DNA of 24,744 bases, taken from positions 1-24,744 of the forward strand of contig JAGAAA010000098.1 in assembly GCA_017615495.1 (NCBI GenBank), written 5' to 3'. The translations under genes were made by a program, and so were the position numbers. This document shows positions 8,036 through 12,727 of this stretch, piece by piece. How positions within the stretch are numbered: position 1 is the stretch's first letter; every line of letters starts with the position of its first letter. The notes under the pieces were generated by a model. That model searched no databases and had not been told where the DNA came from. It saw only the letters and a list, made by a program, of their open reading frames with translations. The DNA is from Clostridia bacterium. Lineage in GTDB: Bacteria > Bacillota > Clostridia > Christensenellales > CAG-1252.

Positions 8036-8049
8036 TTACCCCTCCTACG

Positions 8050-8081
8050 AAAAAAACCCTTGACGAAAGGCTTCATCAAGG
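8050..8081 (-). terminator. Intrinsic terminator after the ZIP transporter gene
   Basis: On the minus strand 8072-8081 pairs with 8058-8067 in a 10-bp stem with a 4-base loop (one G-U pair), followed by GTTTTTTT. The U run ends only a few bases before the ribosome binding site of the phosphoesterase gene (8041-8045), leaving no room for a promoter after it. Confidence 0.85.
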
Positions 8082-8083
8082 AA

Positions 8084-8089
8084 ATTATA
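8084..8089 (-). promoter_or_regulatory. Perfect -10 box just upstream of, and firing into, a terminator stem
   Basis: TATAAT on the minus strand within GACTATAATTTCC. The expected start (7 bases on) is about 8077, inside the 5-prime arm of the terminator at 8050-8081. No ideal -35 exists: TTGAAA lies 14 bases upstream, which is short. It is the only promoter-like site close to the phosphoesterase gene. Confidence 0.45.
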
Positions 8090-8117
8090 GTCACTTAACA
8101 GATTTTCAAACGGAATA

Positions 8118-8903
8118 TCAGCCTAAACCGACGTCCAAAGCCATCATCACCACAAAGCCGATGGCAAAGCAAACGGTGGATACGTTGGTATGCTCCCCTT
8201 TTGCGGTTTCGGGAATCAACTCTTCAACCACAACGTAGAACATTGCGCCCGCCGCAAACGCCAAAAGATACGGCAGGACGGGAAGGAATATTTTTGCGAA
8301 AAAGATGGTGAGAATGGCGCCGATGGGCTCGATCACGCCCGACAAAACGCCGTACATAAAAGTTTTGCCCTTTGCCATCCCCTCCGCGCGAAGCGGCATG
8401 GAAACGATGGCGCCTTCCGGGAAGTTTTGCAAAGCGATACCGACCGACATGATCACCGCGCCCATCAAAGTTATACTTTGATTTCCGTAAAGCCAACCGG
8501 CAAATATCACGCCGACGGTCATACCTTCCGGCAGGTTGTGAAGCGCCACGGCAAGAAACATTTTCGTCGTGTTTTTAAGCCCGCTGGGGACGCCTTCTTC
8601 GCTGTTGTCGTTGTGGATGTGCGGTATCAAAATATCCAAAGCCAAAAGGAACAGCATGCCGATCAAAAAGCCTATTACAGACGGGATAAATGCCAACCGT
8701 CCCATCCCCTTGGATTCCTCCAAGGCAGGCAAGATCAGGCTGAAAAAGGAAGCGGAGACCATAATGCCCGCGGCAAACGCCGTCAAGCCTTTTTTCAGCT
8801 TGGGATTGATCTCGCTGCGAAGGAAAAACACGCACGAAGCGCCAAGACACGTTCCGAACAACGGCAACAATATTCCGATGATAACGTTCGTCCACTTTTC
8901 CAA
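8118..8903 (-). CDS. ZIP-family divalent metal transporter (ZupT/GufA type)
   Basis: A 261-residue membrane protein with about eight helices, importing zinc, iron or manganese in this family. The two paired metal-site motifs are present: HNLPEG (122-127) in one helix and NFPEGA (160-165) in the next; Glu192 in GVIEP is also typical. The His-containing loop PHIHNDN (94-100) lies between helices, as expected for the variable metal-rich loop. The start is a TTG at 8903: a GGGGGGAG ribosome binding site lies 6 bases before it, no in-frame ATG exists upstream before a stop, and the next ATG is residue 48, inside a membrane helix. It is monocistronic, with a good promoter and a terminator. Metal specificity is not readable. 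Confidence 0.93.
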   Translation of the reverse strand: MEKWTNVIIGILLPLFGTCLGASCVFFLRSEINPKLKKGLTAFAAGIMVSASFFSLILPALEESKGMGRLAFIPSVIGFLIGMLFLLALDILIPHIHNDNSEEGVPSGLKNTTKMFLAVALHNLPEGMTVGVIFAGWLYGNQSITLMGAVIMSVGIALQNFPEGAIVSMPLRAEGMAKGKTFMYGVLSGVIEPIGAILTIFFAKIFLPVLPYLLAFAAGAMFYVVVEELIPETAKGEHTNVSTVCFAIGFVVMMALDVGLG

Positions 8904-8935
8904 CGTTTTCTCCCCCCATTTTTTATCCGTTTATA

Positions 8936-8964
8936 ACTATATCACATCCCCAAAACGTTGTAAA
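8936..8964 (-). promoter_or_regulatory. Promoter of the ZIP transporter gene
   Basis: TTTACA (8959-8964), 17 bases, then TATAGT (8936-8941) on the minus strand, with transcription starting near 8929. Directly upstream of the -35 box is an imperfect 21-base palindrome (8966-8986; TGAAA...TTTCA, 8 of 10 arm positions paired). It could be a regulator site, but it matches no metal-repressor consensus well enough to name. Confidence 0.65.
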
Positions 8965-9004
8965 CTGAAATATTATTCATTTTTCAATCGTTTTGTTTTA
9001 GAAC

Positions 9005-9036
9005 AAAAAAAAGCGTGCTTCCTATGAAACACGCTT
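9005..9036 (-). terminator. Intrinsic terminator of the PadR-HAAS-DUF4097 operon
   Basis: An 11-bp stem (9026-9036 with 9011-9021, one G-U pair in the minus RNA) around a 4-base loop, followed by a run of eight U. It begins 15 bases after the stop of the DUF4097 gene. Confidence 0.88.
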
Positions 9037-9051
9037 CTTTTTATATGCCTA

Positions 9052-10011
9052 TCAGTCGTTTTCTATGCTGATGGTGATGTCGCCGGTGTGCGTTGTGGCT
9101 TCACACTTGTGTTCCGAAGTGGTTGGCGGGACGCGCACCCTGCCGGTGCCGGTACCGCAGACGAACATCTTTTCGGTCAGAAGGGTACCCGAAATATCAC
9201 CGGTGGAAGTATCCATCTTGATTTCCGACGCGTCGCATCTTTGGAAGGCGATCTCACCCGTAGAGCACTTGAGGGTCATTTTTTCGGCGGCGACAACGTT
9301 TTTAAGCCTGATGTCACCCGTGCCGGTCTTGCAAGTAAAGTTGGCGCAAGTTACGTCCTCGATGGAAGCGTAGCCGGTGCCGCCCTTGCAGTTGAAGTCG
9401 CCGTCGCAAACGATGGACCTGGCGAAAACGTCACCCGTGCCGGCGCCCACTTCCACCTTTGCCGTGTGGATGTTTTTGAAGGTGATAGTGCCCGTGCTGG
9501 TATAAAGCGACACAAACTCACTTCCGGACGCATAGCATTCCAGGTCGCCGGTGCTGGTGCTGATCAAAACCTTGCCGAAGGAGAAGTTTTCCGGGACGGT
9601 GACGTCGCCCGTTCTAACATTAATGCGCAACGATTCGTACGTCGTATCAGGCAAATATACGGTTATGGAAAGTTTTCCCCAGAAGAAGCCGATGTAATCC
9701 ATCCATTGCCTATTGTCTTCCGAAGTGATCTTCAGCGTGCCGTCTTCGATGGCGATCGTGTGCTTCACCTTTTCAAGCTCCACGCAAACGACGCTGAGTT
9801 TGCCGTCTTCCGCAGGTTTGAAAATCACGTCCGCGGTGTGGCTGTCCACCTCAATTTTGCTAAACTCCCCTTCGGGGGTATACGTGTTGGTTTCCGCTTT
9901 TGCGGTGCTGAGTTTGCTGATGTCATATCCGACGGATGCGTACGCTCCCATAAAGACCGCCACGCCCGCAATGATCAGAATTACCGCAAATATGATCCAT
10001 CCCTTTTTCAT
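9052..10011 (-). CDS. DUF4097 (Toastrack) beta-repeat membrane protein
   Basis: A 319-residue protein with one N-terminal transmembrane helix (about 4-24) and an external all-beta domain. From residue 134 to 310 the doublet TG recurs ten times (134, 154, 173, 192, 212, 231, 251, 270, 289, 309), in contexts such as STGD, GTGD and STGE. The spacing is 19 or 20 residues each time, a signature of the DUF4097/Toastrack beta-solenoid, where each repeat is one coil. The family is found with cell-envelope stress genes (LiaF-like, phage-shock-like) and is thought to sense or scaffold at the membrane surface; the ligand is unknown. AAGGAGAG precedes the ATG, which overlaps the HAAS gene stop as ATGA. 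Last gene of the operon. Confidence 0.9.
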   Translation of the reverse strand: MKKGWIIFAVILIIAGVAVFMGAYASVGYDISKLSTAKAETNTYTPEGEFSKIEVDSHTADVIFKPAEDGKLSVVCVELEKVKHTIAIEDGTLKITSEDNRQWMDYIGFFWGKLSITVYLPDTTYESLRINVRTGDVTVPENFSFGKVLISTSTGDLECYASGSEFVSLYTSTGTITFKNIHTAKVEVGAGTGDVFARSIVCDGDFNCKGGTGYASIEDVTCANFTCKTGTGDIRLKNVVAAEKMTLKCSTGEIAFQRCDASEIKMDTSTGDISGTLLTEKMFVCGTGTGRVRVPPTTSEHKCEATTHTGDITISIEND

Positions 10012-10610
10012 TTTGTACTCTCCTTTCTGATAAACAGTCTTTTGACGCCAACGCCAAGCTTCCCGCCAAGCTTAAAGATGCCCTTGGAAGCCGCAATGCA
10101 AATGCTGATGCCGATGATCGCCGCGCCGAAGGCAAACAACCCTATGCCAAGCATCGCAACGCCCGGCATTGCAAAGCCTTGGAAGCCGTAGATCGCGGCT
10201 GTTGCCACGCCGCCGATCGCCGCGCCCCAAAGCCCGACTTCAACGCCCCAAAAGGCAATGACCAGCGAAAAGAGCGTTACGTACAACGAAAAGATGATTG
10301 CGCAGAAGGCGACGAGCAGCGGGAACCACAGCGGGAATCCCAAAATGATCAGGGCCACTTCCCCGCCCGAAAGCGAACGCTTGGGCGTGATCCTTTCCTT
10401 AACCAGCTTGGAGATAGGCACCTCCGAAACCGCTTGCGTTACGATGTTGCCCATCGGACCCACTCCTGCGACTGCCTGCTCTTCCGAAAACCCTTCCTCC
10501 ATGCGGTCGTCGATCATTTCACTGTAAAAATTCAAACGCTCGTCGACCTCGTCTTTGGGAAGTCCCGCCAGGGCAATTTTCAGTCTTGCCAAAAACTCTT
10601 GCTTACTCAT
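10008..10610 (-). CDS. HAAS-domain (DUF1700) membrane protein
   Basis: A 200-residue protein. Residues 1-60 form the HAAS helical domain: MSKQEFLARLKIALAGLP, then EVDERLNFYSEMIDDRMEEG and FSEEQAVAGVG. A linker leads to about four hydrophobic segments (roughly 86-121, 125-145, 147-172) with Gly/Ala-rich helices, and a basic tail KRLFIRKESTK. In Bacillota this domain nearly always follows a PadR repressor gene and is thought to pass a membrane signal to it. AAGGAGG stands 9 bases before the ATG. The gene overlaps PadR by 8 bases and the DUF4097 gene by 4, which indicates translational coupling in one operon. Confidence 0.9.
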   Translation of the reverse strand: MSKQEFLARLKIALAGLPKDEVDERLNFYSEMIDDRMEEGFSEEQAVAGVGPMGNIVTQAVSEVPISKLVKERITPKRSLSGGEVALIILGFPLWFPLLVAFCAIIFSLYVTLFSLVIAFWGVEVGLWGAAIGGVATAAIYGFQGFAMPGVAMLGIGLFAFGAAIIGISICIAASKGIFKLGGKLGVGVKRLFIRKESTK

Positions 10611-10923
10611 AGCGACGTTCCTCCTTGATTACGAAGTGATAAATGGTGACCACTTCTTTCCATTCGTTTTTAAAATCTTCAATGCGCCCTATTCCCGCTT
10701 GCGTAATGTGGTAATACTTGCGCAACCTGCCTTCGTGCTCCGCCGAACGCACCGTCAACATCCTTGCCGATTCCAACCGCTTTAAGATGGTATAAAGCGT
10801 TGATTCCGAAAGTTCGACGTAAGGCTTCAAGTCCTTAATGATCTTGTAGCCGTACGAATCCGAATTCTTGATGGCGGCGAGCACGCAGACATCCAAAAGA
10901 CCACGTTTCAATTGAATATCCAT
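10603..10923 (-). CDS. PadR-family transcriptional regulator
   Basis: A 106-residue winged-helix protein. The family pattern is complete: LDVCVLAAIK, SYGYKIIKDL (about 23-32), the recognition-helix region LSESTLYTILKRLE (38-51) and the wing GRLRKYYHIT (65-74), then a short dimerisation helix. This is the small PadR type. GGAGG stands 6 bases before the ATG at 10923. It heads the operon with HAAS and DUF4097 genes; PadR proteins usually repress their own operon, and an inverted repeat covers its promoter. The inducing signal is not known and may come through the HAAS partner. Confidence 0.94.
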   Translation of the reverse strand: MDIQLKRGLLDVCVLAAIKNSDSYGYKIIKDLKPYVELSESTLYTILKRLESARMLTVRSAEHEGRLRKYYHITQAGIGRIEDFKNEWKEVVTIYHFVIKEERRYE

Positions 10924-10962
10924 AGCATACCTCCTTTTGCGTGATACTCTTCTCTACGCAAT

Positions 10963-10994
10963 ACATCATAACGCGAGGTATTACGTGATGTCAA
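10963..10994 (-). promoter_or_regulatory. PadR operon promoter with overlapping inverted repeat (candidate operator)
   Basis: A consensus TTGACA (10989-10994), an 18-base spacer and TATGAT (10965-10970) on the minus strand, starting near 10958. An inverted repeat ACATCA...TGATGT (10963-10968 and 10986-10991) places one arm in the -35 box and one in the -10 box, with further pairing inside (TAA...TTA, offset by two bases in one arm). PadR operators are typically ATGT/ACAT dyads, so this is a good candidate for autoregulation. Confidence 0.65.
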
Positions 10995-11229
10995 GTATTT
11001 TTCGGAAAAATTTTGGGATTTTTTTGAAAATATGATCCGTAAAACGCCGGAAAACGCTGATTAGAAGATATTTACGCCAAAGGCGTAAAAGCCACTGATC
11101 AAAGGCAGAAAGTCGGTTATATTTATTAAAACGAAGTCGCCGATCTCTCGGCGAATGACGTTCGGCTGACGCCGAGCAAGTCAAGGCGCGTTTTCTTAAC
11201 GCTCTCGTTCAAATCCTGCCGTTAGCGAC
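10995..11229. other. Non-coding region with four short hairpins between PadR operon and tRNA operon
   Basis: The stretch holds no supported gene. It contains perfect inverted repeats: TTTACGCC/GGCGTAAA (11071-11089, loop 3), TCGCCGA/TCGGCGA (11137-11154, loop 4), TCGGC/GCCGA (11162-11175, loop 4) and GCGTT/AACGC (11188-11202, loop 5). The right part overlaps a tRNA-like remnant. A 67-codon minus-strand frame crosses it but is Arg-rich, ignores the hairpins and has no ribosome binding site. It may be a decayed or mobile palindromic element, or spacer RNA; the sequence does not decide. Confidence 0.4.
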
Positions 11230-11230
11230 A
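11165..11230 (+). pseudogene. tRNA-like remnant, opposite strand to the tRNA operon
   Basis: GCTGACG (11165-11171) pairs with CGTTAGC (11220-11226) as a 7-bp acceptor stem with one G-U pair. GCC/GGC can form a short D stem (GCCGAG...AAGGC). GCGT/ACGC (11188-11191, 11199-11202) encloses a 7-base loop that would place TCT as anticodon. GTTCAAATCC (11207-11216) is a canonical T loop, followed directly by the acceptor strand, as in real tRNAs. But the T stem does not pair well, there is no variable loop, total length is only about 65, and the end reads ACA in place of CCA. It looks like a decayed tRNA gene; chance assembly is possible. Confidence 0.3.
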
Positions 11231-11256
11231 AAAAAAACTCGCTTTATAGCGAGTTT
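11230..11256 (-). terminator. Intrinsic terminator of the tRNA operon
   Basis: ACTCGCT/AGCGAGT (11248-11254 with 11237-11243) form a 7-bp stem with a 4-base loop, extended by A-U pairs and followed by a U run on the minus strand. It begins 6 bases after the CCA end of tRNA-Gln. Confidence 0.9.
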
Positions 11257-11261
11257 AATTT

Positions 11262-11336
11262 TGGCTGGGGTGGCAGGATTTGAACCTACGAGTGCGAGAG
11301 TCAAAGTCTCGTGCCTTACCGCTTGGCGACACCCCA
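11262..11336 (-). tRNA. tRNA-Gln (anticodon TTG)
   Basis: 75 bases including an encoded CCA (11262-11264). The acceptor stem TGGGGTG/CACCCCA is perfect with discriminator G. D arm is GCCAAGCGGTAAGGC, anticodon stem CGAGA/TCTCG with loop CTTTGAC (anticodon at 11302-11304), and T arm GTAGG-TTCAAAT-CCTGC. Last tRNA of the operon. Confidence 0.96.
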
Positions 11337-11353
11337 ACGGTATGAAAATAAAA

Positions 11354-11431
11354 TGGGGTGAGTAGAGAGATTCGAACTCTCGGCCTCCAGGGCCACAACC
11401 TGGCGCTCTAACCAGCTGAGCTATACCCACC
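11354..11431 (-). tRNA. tRNA-His (anticodon GTG)
   Basis: Anticodon stem CCAGG/CCTGG encloses loop TTGTGGC, anticodon GTG. The extra 5-prime G (position -1, base 11431) facing discriminator C is the identity mark of tRNA-His. Acceptor GTGGGTA/TACTCAC has one G-U pair; CCA is encoded (11354-11356). Confidence 0.96.
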
Positions 11432-11451
11432 ACTATTCTGTTTTTACGTGC

Positions 11452-11528
11452 TGGCGAGCCAGGAGGGATTCGAACCCCCGACCTACGGCTTAGAAGGCCG
11501 TTGCTCTATCCTGCTGAGCTACTGGCCC
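11452..11528 (-). tRNA. tRNA-Arg (anticodon TCT)
   Basis: 77 bases with encoded CCA (11452-11454) and discriminator G. Acceptor GGGCCAG/CTGGCTC with one G-U pair, D arm AGCTCAGCAGGATAGAGC, anticodon stem ACGGC/GCCGT with loop CTTCTAA, and T loop TTCGAAT are all regular. It reads AGA codons. Confidence 0.96.
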
Positions 11529-11547
11529 ACGTCAGCCAAGCACGGAA

Positions 11548-11621
11548 TGGAGCGAGTGATGGGAATCGAACCCACACGACCAGCTTGGAAGGCTGGGATT
11601 CTACCGTTGAACTACACCCGC
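11548..11621 (-). tRNA. tRNA-Gly (anticodon TCC)
   Basis: 74 bases with encoded CCA (11548-11550). Acceptor GCGGGTG/CACTCGC has one G-U pair; anticodon stem CAGC/GCTG region encloses CTTCCAA, anticodon TCC; T loop TTCGATT. First tRNA of the operon, about 18 bases after the predicted transcription start. Confidence 0.96.
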
Positions 11622-11645
11622 GCATAATCAGTAGCAGCGTTTTTT

Positions 11646-11675
11646 ATATTACAATACCGCTTAGCGGCATGTCAA
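11646..11675 (-). promoter_or_regulatory. Promoter of the tRNA operon
   Basis: TTGACA (11670-11675), an 18-base spacer and TAATAT (11646-11651) on the minus strand, start near 11639. The spacer holds the near-perfect dyad CCGCTTAGCGG (11658-11668). It begins within the last codons of the YfcE-like gene, so the tRNA operon is placed directly behind it. Confidence 0.6.
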
Positions 11676-11681
11676 CAATAT

Positions 11682-12149
11682 TCAATCAAATTTTACGATT
11701 CCGGCGGAATATTTTCCCTTGTCAATCACAAGTTCGGCAAAGGTGCCGCCTCTGCCGTACGCCGAGGAGGAACTACCCGGATTTACGAACAGGATGCCGT
11801 CTATCTCCGCCACCTCGGGACGATGGGTGTGACCGAACAAAACGATGTTGACTTCCTCCTTCTTTGCCACGCCGAGGATGGTCATCAAGCCGTACTTTAC
11901 GCGCTCCTCGTGCCCGTGCGTGAGCATCACGCGCACGCCGTCGAAATCAATAATTCTACGCAAGGGGGTTTCACCGTAGCCGTCGCAATTGCCTCTGACA
12001 AACAAAAACTTCTCGGGGTAATCGTATTCAAAGTGACGGATCTGCAAAAGCCCGTCGCCGAGGAAGACGACGTAATCGTATTCGGTAAGCGCGGTTTGAA
12101 TGGGTTCTTCGGAGCCGCCGTGCAAGTCGGAAAAAACCGCGATCCTCAT
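11682..12149 (-). CDS. YfcE/MJ0936-family metallophosphodiesterase
   Basis: A 155-residue single-domain calcineurin-like phosphoesterase of the small YfcE type, a cytoplasmic metal-dependent phosphodiesterase; natural substrates in this family are largely unknown. Motifs in order: FSDLHGG (Asp8, His10), LGD (Asp32), GNCD (53-56), LTHGH (His78, His80) and GHTH (106-109), followed by the conserved NPGS. The ATG overlaps the stop of rdgB as ATGA, so translation is coupled. Third gene of the ABC-rdgB-yfcE operon; no terminator hairpin with a U run follows before the tRNA promoter. Pairing with rdgB is common in Bacillota. Confidence 0.93.
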   Translation of the reverse strand: MRIAVFSDLHGGSEEPIQTALTEYDYVVFLGDGLLQIRHFEYDYPEKFLFVRGNCDGYGETPLRRIIDFDGVRVMLTHGHEERVKYGLMTILGVAKKEEVNIVLFGHTHRPEVAEIDGILFVNPGSSSSAYGRGGTFAELVIDKGKYSAGIVKFD

Positions 12150-12718
12150 AACTGTTTGACGATCTCCTCCAGCGCGCGGCTTCTGTGGCTTACGCTGTTC
12201 TTTTCCTTGTCCGAGGCTTCCGCAAAAGTCTTTTTGAGTTCGTAGGAGTAAAAGAGAGGATCGTAGCCAAAGCCGTTTTGCCCTCTTTTTTCAAAAAGGA
12301 TCTCCCCTTCCACTTCCCCGTTTCCGACCACGATCTTTCCATCCGGGAAGCGCAACACCATCGTGGTGACGAATTTTGCGCGGCGGTCTTTTACGTCCTT
12401 CATCTCCGCAAGGAGCTTGGCGTTGTTGTTGTCGTCCGAGCAAGGCTCCCCTGCATAGCGAGCGGAAAAGACGCCCGGGGCTCCGCCTAAGGCTTCCACC
12501 TCAAGCCCGCTGTCGTCCGCGACGACCGCTTTGTCGGTAAAAGCGGCTACGGCGTTTGCCTTGATGAGCGCGTTGCCGAAAAAGTCCGGCGCAGTTTCTT
12601 CGGGGTCTACCGAAATGCCCAGTTCCGCAAGAGAATAGATGCGGTCAAACTTCCCCGCAAGGATCTCTGTGATCTCATGAACTTTGTGGCGATTGTTGCT
12701 TGCGATGACAAGCTCCAT
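12146..12718 (-). CDS. rdgB: XTP/dITP pyrophosphatase (RdgB/HAM1)
   Basis: A 190-residue nucleotide-sanitising enzyme that hydrolyses dITP, XTP and ITP to monophosphates, keeping deaminated purines out of DNA and RNA. Family motifs are all present: N-terminal SNNRHK (7-12), VVADDSGLEVEALGGAPGV (65-83) with the catalytic and metal-binding Asp68/Asp69, GFGYDPLF (149-156) and SHRSRAL (177-183). Length is typical. AAGGAG precedes the ATG at 12718 and overlaps the stop of the ABC transporter gene 9 bases away. It overlaps the phosphoesterase gene by 4 bases. Confidence 0.97.
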   Translation of the reverse strand: MELVIASNNRHKVHEITEILAGKFDRIYSLAELGISVDPEETAPDFFGNALIKANAVAAFTDKAVVADDSGLEVEALGGAPGVFSARYAGEPCSDDNNNAKLLAEMKDVKDRRAKFVTTMVLRFPDGKIVVGNGEVEGEILFEKRGQNGFGYDPLFYSYELKKTFAEASDKEKNSVSHRSRALEEIVKQL

Positions 12719-12727
12719 ATTCTCTCC

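Noticed and set aside
10981..11184. Minus-strand 67-codon frame upstream of the PadR gene
   Set aside because: No ribosome binding site, Arg-rich, runs through perfect hairpins and covers the PadR -35 box; judged non-coding.
10995..11229. Possible CRISPR or riboswitch in the hairpin-rich gap
   Set aside because: The inverted repeats differ from each other and are not evenly spaced, and no riboswitch core motif or downstream gene in the right orientation is evident.
11209..11433. Minus-strand frame reading MVGIAQLVRAPGCGPGG
   Set aside because: This is a translation through tRNA-His and tRNA-Gln, a well-known type of false protein.
11501..11851. Plus-strand frame containing GNRTHTTSLEGWDSTVELHP
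   Set aside because: Produced by reading the antisense of tRNA-Gly and tRNA-Arg; a classic spurious protein.
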